A program made the position numbers and the translations under genes. Of a stretch of DNA of 64,000 nt, positions 17,298 to 24,952 are shown in pieces; the stretch's first letter is position 1, and each line of letters begins with the position of its first letter. Source of the DNA: Flavobacteriales bacterium. Lineage in GTDB: Bacteria; Bacteroidota; Bacteroidia; Flavobacteriales; UBA1820. The stretch covers positions 124,001-188,000 of the forward strand of contig QALN01000003.1 of assembly GCA_003150615.1 (NCBI GenBank). Direction: 5' to 3'. The notes beneath the pieces are model-generated. The model saw only the letters and a list, made by a program, of their open reading frames with translations. It did no database searches and was not told the origin of the DNA.

Positions 17298-18261
17298 AGC
17301 GTCGTATGTATCGTTCAACGGCTTCGGGCGTGGTTTCCTTTAGCAGCACTTTTTTGTCTTTGTCCAAAAGGTACAGCGATGGCAATGTACGTATGCTGTA
17401 TATCATATGTTCAGTTATTGCGAAATCTTCGTCCCAACCGTAAATCCAGTTCCGCGGCATGTCGCTTCTGTGTTCCATCCATAGTTTTCCGTCCGTATCC
17501 GGGTAAACGGACAATACCGCAAGTTTGTTATCGGCCACAGCCTGCGTTATTACGGGCGAAGCTTTTAGCTGTTCGAGCGTTTCATGGCACACCGGACACG
17601 TAGGGCTGTTGAAATATATGAGCGTGTACTCGGAATTTATACTGTATAAATTGTGGCTTTTATGGTCCGTAGTGACGAATGAAAAATCAGCAGCTTTGGT
17701 TCCCATCCGGTTTTTAAGAAGGGATTCGAGGTGCGCTTCGGGCCTCATTGCGGAGTTACGGTCGGCAAAAGGGCTCTTCAGATACGATTTTAGCATACGG
17801 ATGTATATCTCGTCGCTGCGAAACGGAGAATCCAGGTTGTAGAGGTATTTTTCCGACAGCGACAGAAAATAATCCGTCATCCGGCGGTTGGCTGCCGCTT
17901 TGCCGAAAAGTGCGTCGGCGGCAGGCTGTACCGCCGAAGTATCGACGTTGACCAGAACATCTATGAAATCTATGTAGGCCTGTTCGCTAAGCGTTGGTAC
18001 GTGTACCAACGAGGTGTCGGAGAAATCGAAATGGTCCCAGAAATGTACCGCCATGTATGTACCCCGGCTTTTTACCGAAGTAAGGCTGTCAGGAATATCT
18101 GGGAAACGGAATTTTTGTGCCTGTGCGGCTGAGTCCTTGACGGTTGCTTCGCCCCCGCTATTGCTGTCCGCGTTTTTACATCCGGTCAATATGCCGATGA
18201 CTATAAGTACCGCTGCACATCGTACAGCCGCAAGAAAGGCTGATGGTTTCTTGTTGTTCAT
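17296..18261 (-). CDS. DUF5106 lipoprotein with thioredoxin-like domain
   Basis: This 321-aa lipoprotein has a signal peptide ending in the lipobox ILTGC (Cys28). The N-terminal half (about 60-190) contains FWDHFDFSDTSLVHVPTLSEQ, which matches the DUF5106 domain of Bacteroidetes thioredoxins. The C-terminal half (190-321) is a TlpA/thioredoxin-like fold with a CPVC active site (222-225) and the cis-Pro region RTLPSLYLLD. It is probably a periplasmic or outer-membrane-anchored thiol oxidoreductase. ATG 18261 is chosen: the frame is open to 18318, but a perfect promoter lies between, putting the transcript start at or next to this ATG. Confidence 0.9.
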   Translation of the reverse strand: MNNKKPSAFLAAVRCAAVLIVIGILTGCKNADSNSGGEATVKDSAAQAQKFRFPDIPDSLTSVKSRGTYMAVHFWDHFDFSDTSLVHVPTLSEQAYIDFIDVLVNVDTSAVQPAADALFGKAAANRRMTDYFLSLSEKYLYNLDSPFRSDEIYIRMLKSYLKSPFADRNSAMRPEAHLESLLKNRMGTKAADFSFVTTDHKSHNLYSINSEYTLIYFNSPTCPVCHETLEQLKASPVITQAVADNKLAVLSVYPDTDGKLWMEHRSDMPRNWIYGWDEDFAITEHMIYSIRTLPSLYLLDKDKKVLLKETTPEAVERYIRR

Positions 18262-18268
18262 AAGAATA

Positions 18269-18299
18269 CAAATATAAGACAAGCGCACGGCCAGGCAAA
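18269..18299 (-). promoter_or_regulatory. promoter of the DUF5106 lipoprotein gene
   Basis: Read on the minus strand: TTTG (18299-18296), a 19-base spacer and TATATTTG (18276-18269). The expected start is about 18262, one base from the ATG, so the mRNA may be leaderless. Confidence 0.75.
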
Positions 18300-18411
18300 G
18301 GAAAAACCATGTTTTCATCGTAAGTCTCGTTTAAAGAACCGTTCGGGCCGCTTTTGCAATTTCTTATGCCGCAGGTGTAAATGGCCGTCCGGGTTTATTA
18401 TTTCCTGCGGA

Positions 18412-18443
18412 TTGGAAAAATTGTCCGGAAATATTTATCTTTA
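18412..18443 (+). promoter_or_regulatory. probable promoter of the EamA pair
   Basis: TTG (18412-18414), a 21-base spacer and TATCTTTA (18436-18443), one mismatch from TAnnTTTG. This predicts a leader of about 90 bases before ATG 18543. Confidence 0.45.
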
Positions 18444-18542
18444 CCGCATGCTAAATTAACCGGCTATGCGTGTTGCGAAGGACGCGTTGAGGGATATACA
18501 TTCCCGTAACCGGATATGGCATATGTTAGTCCAGTTAGGAAA

Positions 18543-19526
18543 ATGAGAAAATTATTCACTTCGACGACATTTCTTGCCATCGTCTGCTGCGTGTTGTGGG
18601 CCTCGCCTTTCGTGCCGCTCAAGATAGGATTGCAGATAATGCCGCGTCCGCTCGAATTTGCGGGATACAGGTTTTTCCTTGCCGGATTTTTCATCATGTT
18701 GTTCCTGTGGGTCTCCGGAAGGAAAATATCCGCCTCTGCAGGCGATGAGCGTCGTTCGGCCTTCTTCGGCTCTTATTTCGGACAGGTACGGCGTAATTTT
18801 TCAAAAATACTGCTCATATCGGTATTCCACACGTCGTTGCTTTACACGTGTTTCTATATGGGGCAGATGCGTGTAGATGCGGCGGTAGGCGCCCTGGTGG
18901 TAGGTTCGCAACCGTTGTTCGTAGCGCTTTTCGCCCATTTCATGCGCCGTGACGACAGGCTGTCGTGGCGCAAGACGGCTTCCATAATGCTCGGCCTGGC
19001 CGGACTTGTCATAGTAGCGTGGGACAAACTTTCTCCGGAATCTTTCGTAGGATGGACTCCTGTGATAGGCATGCTTTTCCTGGTGGGAAACAATATGACT
19101 TCCGCTTTTTCCAACGTGCTGATATCGCGTACCAAGACAGACAAACTGGATCCTTTGGTGTTCTCGTCCTCGCAGCTTATGGCCGGAGGTTTGACCCTTC
19201 TTGCCGTTTCATACGTATTCGAAGGTTTTGACGGATTCCCCGTCCAATGGGAGTGGTGGGCATCCTTGGCAGTACTGGTATTCATATCCACGGTAGCGAT
19301 AGGCGTATGGTTCGTATTGCTTGCGCGCCCCGGAGTCAAAGTATCGGAGTTGAACATGTGGAAATTCATAATCCCTGTAGTAGGCTCGCTGGAAAGCTGG
19401 GCGTTTATGCCCGGAGAATATCCCGTAGCCTCGTCGGTGGTAGGGCTTGTGGTACTGACATTGTCGCTGGTGATGCTCAATTTCGGTTCGCTAAGGCGGA
19501 TATGTACGGCAAAATCTGAAACATGA
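18543..19526 (+). CDS. EamA/DMT-superfamily transporter (first of tandem pair)
   Basis: This 327-aa ten-span inner-membrane protein has two EamA repeats. The start is MRKLFTSTTFLAIVCCVLWAS..VPLKIGL, and the second repeat includes KVSELNMWKFIIPVVGSLESW. ATG 18543 is chosen over 18516 because it aligns exactly with the start of the downstream paralogue. Family members export amino acids, metabolites or act in other drug/metabolite roles; the substrate cannot be told. The neighbouring paralogue (33 bases on) and bioD suggest a common operon. Confidence 0.9.
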   Translation: MRKLFTSTTFLAIVCCVLWASPFVPLKIGLQIMPRPLEFAGYRFFLAGFFIMLFLWVSGRKISASAGDERRSAFFGSYFGQVRRNFSKILLISVFHTSLLYTCFYMGQMRVDAAVGALVVGSQPLFVALFAHFMRRDDRLSWRKTASIMLGLAGLVIVAWDKLSPESFVGWTPVIGMLFLVGNNMTSAFSNVLISRTKTDKLDPLVFSSSQLMAGGLTLLAVSYVFEGFDGFPVQWEWWASLAVLVFISTVAIGVWFVLLARPGVKVSELNMWKFIIPVVGSLESWAFMPGEYPVASSVVGLVVLTLSLVMLNFGSLRRICTAKSET

Positions 19527-19558
19527 AGACGAACAAGGAAATAATATAAAACAGTAGA

Positions 19559-20530
19559 ATGAAAAAAATACTCCTTTCGACGCCTTTTTTGGCGATAATG
19601 ACGTGCATTTTGTGGGCATCGACCTTCGTACCCACTAAAATAGGACTGGAATATCTATCTTCGCCGCTGCAGTTCGCCGGTTACACGTATCTTATTGCCG
19701 GTGTGGTGCTTATGCCATGGGCGAGGATAGGCCCTTCGTATTTTTCGCAAGTGAAAAAACATTTCCCTCTTATGGTGAAAGTGGCGTTGTTTTCGACCAC
19801 TATATTATACGGTGCGTACTACATGGGACAGAACTATATAGACGGTTCCCTGGCTTCGCTTATAGTCAGTGCGCAGCCTTTTTTTGTGGCCGTACTGGCG
19901 CATTTCATGGTGCGGGGCGACCGTTTCACCCCGCTCAAGGTGCTGAGCATACTGATGGCCGTTGCCGGATTGGTGATAGTGAGCTATCCTGGACTTGAAA
20001 TGATGTCGCTCGACCGCAGCGAGGGAACATTTATCGTGTTGGGCGTGTCGCTCATGCTGGTTAACTGCATATCGGCGGCTTACGGCAATATAATAGTGTC
20101 CAAAATAGATTTTTCCAAAGTGGATATACGTGTGCTGAATTCGGCAGAACTGGCATTGGGAGGTATTTTCCTACTTGCGATAGCAGCATTGGCAGGGCAG
20201 TGGCAGCCGTTCCCGGCGGAAAGTGAATTTCACCTGGCGTTGCTCGTCAAGGTATTTATAGCCGTGGCCACTATGGTAACATGGTTCGCATTGCTTGCCA
20301 GGCCCGAAGTCAAAGTGTCGGAACTTAACATGTGGAAGTTTTTAATACCTGTGTTCGGCAGTATCGAAAGTTGGCTTATGATATCGGGCGACAATCCCAA
20401 CGTTTATTCCGTTACCGGTATGATAGTGCTGACACTTTCGCTCATAATATTTTACAACCGGCCACTGCGGGATTTTATTTTCGGCGGGAAAAAGGGCGGA
20501 GAAATGAAAAAAGACGGAACAAAGGCGTGA
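19559..20530 (+). CDS. EamA/DMT-superfamily transporter (second of tandem pair)
   Basis: This 323-aa paralogue of the preceding gene runs in the same layout: MKKILLSTPFLAIMTCILWASTFVPTKIGL at the start (here quoted in parts: FLAIMTCILWAS, PTKIGLEYL) and KVSELNMWKFLIPVFGSIESW near the end. The pair clearly arose by tandem duplication and has since diverged. About ten membrane spans are visible, with a short charged tail (GGKKGGEMKKDGTKA). It ends 15 bases before bioD. Whether the two form a heterodimer, as paired small DMT proteins do, is unknown, since each already has ten spans. Confidence 0.9.
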   Translation: MKKILLSTPFLAIMTCILWASTFVPTKIGLEYLSSPLQFAGYTYLIAGVVLMPWARIGPSYFSQVKKHFPLMVKVALFSTTILYGAYYMGQNYIDGSLASLIVSAQPFFVAVLAHFMVRGDRFTPLKVLSILMAVAGLVIVSYPGLEMMSLDRSEGTFIVLGVSLMLVNCISAAYGNIIVSKIDFSKVDIRVLNSAELALGGIFLLAIAALAGQWQPFPAESEFHLALLVKVFIAVATMVTWFALLARPEVKVSELNMWKFLIPVFGSIESWLMISGDNPNVYSVTGMIVLTLSLIIFYNRPLRDFIFGGKKGGEMKKDGTKA

Positions 20531-20545
20531 AAAAACATCCGAACG

Positions 20546-21226
20546 ATGGAAAATAAAACTTATTTCATAACAGGTATAGATACCGATGCCGGCAAGACAT
20601 GGGTTACAGGGATATTTGCCCGTTATCTTCTCGATGCCGGGAAAAGCGTGATAACGCAAAAGATAGCCCAGACCGGATGCCGTGAAATATCGGAGGACAT
20701 AGAAACTCACCGCAGGCTTATGGGTACTGGATTTTTTCCGGAGGACAGGGAAGGGCTTACATGCCCGTTCCTGTTTTCGGTGCCGTGTTCCCCCCACCTG
20801 GCCGCCGAGATAGACGGTGCGGAGATAGACCCTTCGAAAATAACTTCTGCTTACCGCACCCTGGCTCGGAAGTATCAATACGTATTGTGCGAAGGGGTTG
20901 GCGGCCTTTGCGTGCCGTTGAACAGGGAAGTTTACCTCGCGGACTGGCTGTCCGGGCAGGGATTGCCGACGATACTCGTGGCAACACCTAAACTTGGAAG
21001 CATAAACCACACGGTGATGAGTTTGGAGGTGTGCCGGGCAAAAGGCATAGACGTGGTGGCGCTGGTGTACAACTATTATCCCGGGGTACTTCCGGAGATA
21101 GAGAAAGACACCGAACGCGTGATTCGCGACTATCTGGCTGAACATTTCCCTTCATGCGCGTTTATACGTGTTGGCGACCTGAAGGCGGAAAATCCGCAAT
21201 GTCCTGATTTTTCGGCGTTGTTGTAG
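20546..21226 (+). CDS. bioD: ATP-dependent dethiobiotin synthetase
   Basis: BioD closes the ureido ring of dethiobiotin from DAPA, CO2 and ATP. The 226-aa P-loop protein has the modified Walker A GIDTDAGKT (10-18), the CO2/substrate segment QKIAQTGCR, and CEGVGGLCVPLNRE with LVATPKLGSINHT. Length is typical. No bioA, bioB or bioF is adjacent. It is last in the EamA-EamA-bioD row and separated from a convergent gene by 74 bases with imperfect inverted repeats (AAACCA 21239 / TGGTTT 21269). Confidence 0.94.
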   Translation: MENKTYFITGIDTDAGKTWVTGIFARYLLDAGKSVITQKIAQTGCREISEDIETHRRLMGTGFFPEDREGLTCPFLFSVPCSPHLAAEIDGAEIDPSKITSAYRTLARKYQYVLCEGVGGLCVPLNREVYLADWLSGQGLPTILVATPKLGSINHTVMSLEVCRAKGIDVVALVYNYYPGVLPEIEKDTERVIRDYLAEHFPSCAFIRVGDLKAENPQCPDFSALL

Positions 21227-21300
21227 CTGCCGGCCTGAAACCAATATTGACGATATGCCGGCTACGCCTGGTTTACCCGTATGCGTACTACTAGGATGAC

Positions 21301-22134
21301 TTATTCCAGCGGATAGGAAGTAAACATGTCATTTTTGGCATAATCCAGAACCCGGTAGTATTCGTCGTGGGACAGCACGTCGCGGTAGTCCATATTTTTG
21401 CCGTTTATCCGCACCTTACCGTACACCAGGCGGAAGCCGTGGCTGTAATCCACATAACGAGACGAATGTCCGGTGTATACAGGCTGTATAGGCTTTCCGT
21501 CGGGTTTATGCCAGCCGTAAAGGGCCAGTTTACCGTCTTTTTTTGCCAATGCAACGGTTATGACCACGTCTTTCTTGTGTCCGGCTATAAGGCCTCTGCG
21601 TCCCTTTCTTTGCCCTTCTATGATGTAGTTGTGCCGCAGGAACGTGCCGTAAGCCTCCCTCTCGCATGTCATAGGTACGGGTGTGAGTTTGACACGCGCC
21701 GCCCGGTACGTGTCATCGGATATTTTGGGAGTGGAAAGGAAACAACCGTGCCGTGATGCGAATGCCTGGGCTGTGGCCGGGCGCATTGGTACGCGTATGA
21801 AACCATCGTCGGAACCTATGCACAGGAAGTCCGGCGCCACGTAATATTTTGCCCTTATTTTTTCTCCTGAAGAACTCTCCGTCCGGACTTTTATTTTTAC
21901 GAAGCGGTTCATGAACTTAGGGATCTGCCCTTTTTCCAAATACGAGGCAGTGAGCTCTTCATATGAATCCGGCGTGGATTTTTCCGCCTGTTTGTCGAAC
22001 AGGATGGCGGCGTCCTTTGCCGACCGGCCTTCGGACAGCGGTACTTTGAGCGTGCCGCACGAATGGAAAAATATTGCGGATAATGGCAAAAGACTGTATA
22101 TCAGTGCTGGCCTGATGCGTGAGTGAATATTCAT
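21301..22134 (-). CDS. hypothetical lipoprotein, divergent from AraC-type regulator
   Basis: This 277-aa protein has a signal peptide and a Cys26 (FFHSCG), so it is probably a lipoprotein. The mature part is mixed alpha/beta with a run of basic strands (VKIKVRTESSSGEKIRAKYY) and a C-terminal YGWHKPDGKPIQPVYTGH..YVDYSHGFRLV that looks conserved and enzyme-like (His-rich), but I do not recognise the family. It is transcribed away from the AraC-type gene. A -7 box TATATTTG lies 21 bases before its ATG on the minus strand. Confidence 0.8.
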   Translation of the reverse strand: MNIHSRIRPALIYSLLPLSAIFFHSCGTLKVPLSEGRSAKDAAILFDKQAEKSTPDSYEELTASYLEKGQIPKFMNRFVKIKVRTESSSGEKIRAKYYVAPDFLCIGSDDGFIRVPMRPATAQAFASRHGCFLSTPKISDDTYRAARVKLTPVPMTCEREAYGTFLRHNYIIEGQRKGRRGLIAGHKKDVVITVALAKKDGKLALYGWHKPDGKPIQPVYTGHSSRYVDYSHGFRLVYGKVRINGKNMDYRDVLSHDEYYRVLDYAKNDMFTSYPLE

Positions 22135-22154
22135 AGTTTAACAATTTTACATGC

Positions 22155-22162
22155 CAAATATA
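22155..22162 (-). promoter_or_regulatory. -7 box of the divergent lipoprotein gene
   Basis: CAAATATA on the plus strand reads TATATTTG on the minus strand, a full match to TAnnTTTG, 21 bases before ATG 22134. No TTG at the ideal distance; one at 22180-22178 is 15 bases away. Confidence 0.55.
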
Positions 22163-22206
22163 GAAATTTTGATTTTACAACAGTTTTTTTTGTGAAAAGT
22201 AGTCAT

Positions 22207-22214
22207 TACATTTG
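22207..22214 (+). promoter_or_regulatory. -7 box of the AraC-type gene
   Basis: TACATTTG is a full consensus match, with TTTG (22189-22192) upstream at a short 14-base spacing. The in-frame TTG at 22212 that would extend the coding region lies inside the box. Confidence 0.55.
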
Positions 22215-22280
22215 CTCATCGTTACGTCTGCCAAAACTCCCGACAAGGCATATGACGGATATTATTCACCTGCTCGTGTC

Positions 22281-23123
22281 ATGAAGCTATACTATAAGGA
22301 CGAACATACTTCCTGCGTAAATTACCTTCCGAATACCAATAAGGAAGGTTTCCGGTATTATAAATTGAAAAAAGGCGAAACGTGCGTACTGTCCCGGTCT
22401 GTTCCTGTGCTTGTCCTTGCGGTCAAAGGTTCGGCTGCGATATCCGAAGGGCTTTATAAAGGCAGGATACTGGAAAATGGCGATATAGTGCTTGCGACGC
22501 CTGAAATGCAGGTGCATGTGCTCTCCGACGCACATTCCGAGTTTATTACCTGCGATGTGAATACTCATACGCCGCTTTGCCATCGTTTCACCACCGATTT
22601 GCTGGTGCGGCACATGTCCGATGCCGGGTACGATTTCGACAAACTGAAGATGAACGACCGCATAGCCCAGTTTGCCGATCTTCTCAAAAAGTGTCTTTCG
22701 GACGGTCTTAACTGCTATCATTTCAATACCTGGAAAAAAGAAGAACTCATGCTTTTCCTCAGGGCTTACTACTCGAAAGAACAGCTTGCGGCACTCTTTT
22801 ATCCCATATTGAGCAAAAATACCGATTTCAGGGAATTCGTTCTCAAGAACTACAAATCGGTCGGTTCTGCCTCCGAGTTCGCGCGCAAAGCCAATTGCAG
22901 CATATCCACGTTCAACCGCCGGTTCAAGGCTTTCTTCAATGAAAATGCATACGTGTGGCTCAACTGCCGCAGAAGGGAGAACATAGAAAACGACCTGCAT
23001 AATACCGATATCCCGTTTTCCGAACTTACAAGAATATACGGATTTTCGTCCCAGGCTTATTTTTCGGCTTTCTGCAAAAAACATTTCGGCCTCACACCTA
23101 AACAGATACGCAAAGGCCGATAG
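22281..23123 (+). CDS. AraC-family transcriptional regulator
   Basis: This 280-aa regulator has an N-terminal beta-rich sensing domain (residues 1-~110, KKGETCVLSRSVPVLVLAVKG) and a C-terminal double HTH (about 180-275). The HTH contains SASEFARKANCSISTFNRRFKAFF and the signature ending FSSQAYFSAFCKKHFGLTPKQIRK. The start is ATG 22281, since the upstream TTG (22212) is part of the promoter. It is divergent from an uncharacterised lipoprotein gene, which is the obvious candidate target, and precedes the amidase by 32 bases. The ligand is unknown. Confidence 0.9.
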   Translation: MKLYYKDEHTSCVNYLPNTNKEGFRYYKLKKGETCVLSRSVPVLVLAVKGSAAISEGLYKGRILENGDIVLATPEMQVHVLSDAHSEFITCDVNTHTPLCHRFTTDLLVRHMSDAGYDFDKLKMNDRIAQFADLLKKCLSDGLNCYHFNTWKKEELMLFLRAYYSKEQLAALFYPILSKNTDFREFVLKNYKSVGSASEFARKANCSISTFNRRFKAFFNENAYVWLNCRRRENIENDLHNTDIPFSELTRIYGFSSQAYFSAFCKKHFGLTPKQIRKGR

Positions 23124-23155
23124 CTATTCAAGAAACAAAATCAATACTATATATT

Positions 23156-24910
23156 ATGTTAAGAAAAGTTATACTCACCACAGCAGCCGCGTGCGCGGGC
23201 ATTTGTTCCCAGGCACAGGATTTAAAGATAGTAACCGGAGTGCCTGACACTACTTACTCGTCCGTCATATACTTGCGCGGTATGGCTACTCCTAATTCTA
23301 AAGTGACCGTACAGGGTGAAAGCTACCCGGTGTACTCTTCCGGAGAATGGGCGGCCAAACTGACGCTTAAAGAGGGGGACAACCCGTTCGAACTGGCGGA
23401 AGAAGGCACCGGCCGGAAAGTTACGGGGAGCGTATTTATGAAACTCCGCCAGGCACCAGCGCCTATTACGGACGCTGTGGCCGAGGATGTCGAGATACTG
23501 CCTTCGCGCAATATGTCGGTAGCTCCGGGCGATGAGGTAAAAATACGCCTGCGTTCTGTTTCAGGAGCGCAGGTAACATGGCTCGGCGGACACAAACTCT
23601 ATGAGTTGCCGGTTTCGGAAACAGGCGGCCGGCCGGGAATATTCCAAGGTCATTACTATGTGGCGGAAAACGACACTGTTTTCAATTCGCCGGTGACGCT
23701 GGAGATAAAAACTCCGGATACTACTGCCGTACAGCAGGTTAAGGCTGAAATAAGCGTGCTCGATCCTCAAAATCCTATGATCGTGCGTACGAAGGAGGGT
23801 GCTTATCTGAATTACGGCCTCGGCGGCGACCGTCTTGGAGGCGCTAAGATAAATTACCTGTCTGCCGGTATAAAAATGCAGGTGGATGGAAAAGTGGGAA
23901 ATATGTATAAAGTCCGTCTGTCCAAAAATACGGACGCATGGATACCGTCCGAATGTGTCGAAGTGATGCCTGAGGGTACTTTCGCACCTTCGTCGCTGAC
24001 AGGTTCGTGGAGTGTCAGGGGTGACGGCAAATACGATTATGTCACGGTAGGACTTTCCGAACGCCTTCCCTATATCGTAACGGAGGACGTGGAGGCATCG
24101 CGCATAATAGTCGATATTTACGGTGCGGCATGCAATACCAACTGGATAACCCAGCTCAAAAGCTACAAAGAAGTGAAGAACGTCGGCTACAAACAGGTAC
24201 AGGACGACGTTTTCCGTCTCGAAATAGACCTCAGACACAAACAGATGTGGGGCTACTCGGTATATTACCAGGGAACAGGACTGGTAGTGAAAGTAAAACA
24301 CCGTCCCGAAAGCCTGAAACTGAAAAATCTGACGATAGCCATCGATGCAGGGCACGGAGAACCTTGGAACGGCGCCCGTACCACGAGCGGCGTGAAGGAG
24401 CAGGACCTTACCAAAGACATGGCCGAACACCTCAGGAAAGTACTCGAATCAAAAGGCGCTAAAGTCGTTATGACCCGTCCCGGAGTTGAAAATACGTCAA
24501 TGACGGACCGCAAGCGCGCCGCCCGCGAGGCTGAAGCAGACCTGTTCGTGTCCATACACTGCAACGCCGGAGGTTCGCCTTTCGCGGCCAAAGGTACAAG
24601 TACATATTACCGCCATCTTTCGCACAAGCAACTGTCGGTTGATGTGCTGGACTGCATATTGGAGATGGATGTCAAAAATTTCGGCAACATCGGTAATTTC
24701 AATTTCTCGCTCAACCAGCCTACCGAATATCCGAGCGTTCTGGTGGAAACGCTGTTCCTTTCCTCTCCGGAGGATTCCGATAAAATACTCAAAAAGGAAT
24801 TCCGCGATGAGATGATGGAACGCGTTGCATGGGGTATCGAAAAATTCCTCGCCGGTGTGGACGGCAGCGATGCCAAAGCCCCGAAAAAATTCAAGCCTTC
24901 GCGTTTGTAA
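23156..24910 (+). CDS. N-acetylmuramoyl-L-alanine amidase (Amidase_3) with N-terminal extension
   Basis: This 584-aa exported enzyme cuts the MurNAc-L-Ala bond of peptidoglycan. It has a signal peptide (…GICSQAQ, cleavage near 20). The region 25-380 holds beta-rich modules including an SH3-like segment (about 205-270, MIVRTKEGAYLNYG…AWIPSECVEV) and an AMIN-like part. The catalytic domain (390-575) has zinc ligands His400 (IDAGHGEP), Glu415 (VKEQDL) and His468 (SIHCNA), and the catalytic Glu531 (VETLFLSSPED). The N-terminal extension probably directs it to the envelope or regulates it, as in AmiC-type cell-separation amidases. Confidence 0.93.
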   Translation: MLRKVILTTAAACAGICSQAQDLKIVTGVPDTTYSSVIYLRGMATPNSKVTVQGESYPVYSSGEWAAKLTLKEGDNPFELAEEGTGRKVTGSVFMKLRQAPAPITDAVAEDVEILPSRNMSVAPGDEVKIRLRSVSGAQVTWLGGHKLYELPVSETGGRPGIFQGHYYVAENDTVFNSPVTLEIKTPDTTAVQQVKAEISVLDPQNPMIVRTKEGAYLNYGLGGDRLGGAKINYLSAGIKMQVDGKVGNMYKVRLSKNTDAWIPSECVEVMPEGTFAPSSLTGSWSVRGDGKYDYVTVGLSERLPYIVTEDVEASRIIVDIYGAACNTNWITQLKSYKEVKNVGYKQVQDDVFRLEIDLRHKQMWGYSVYYQGTGLVVKVKHRPESLKLKNLTIAIDAGHGEPWNGARTTSGVKEQDLTKDMAEHLRKVLESKGAKVVMTRPGVENTSMTDRKRAAREAEADLFVSIHCNAGGSPFAAKGTSTYYRHLSHKQLSVDVLDCILEMDVKNFGNIGNFNFSLNQPTEYPSVLVETLFLSSPEDSDKILKKEFRDEMMERVAWGIEKFLAGVDGSDAKAPKKFKPSRL

Positions 24911-24918
24911 ACGTGTAA

Positions 24919-24934
24919 CGGCTACCGATAGCCG
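24919..24934. terminator. small hairpin between convergent genes
   Basis: CGGCTA CCGA TAGCCG forms a 6-bp stem with a 4-base loop between the amidase (+) and gcvP (-). There is no clear U-run, so termination here is only likely from position. Confidence 0.4.
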
Positions 24935-24952
24935 GCTTATCCATCGTATGGG

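Noticed and set aside
21230..21300. Overlapping inverted repeats between bioD and the convergent lipoprotein gene
   Set aside because: Arms are short and imperfect. Probably a termination zone but no single structure stands out.
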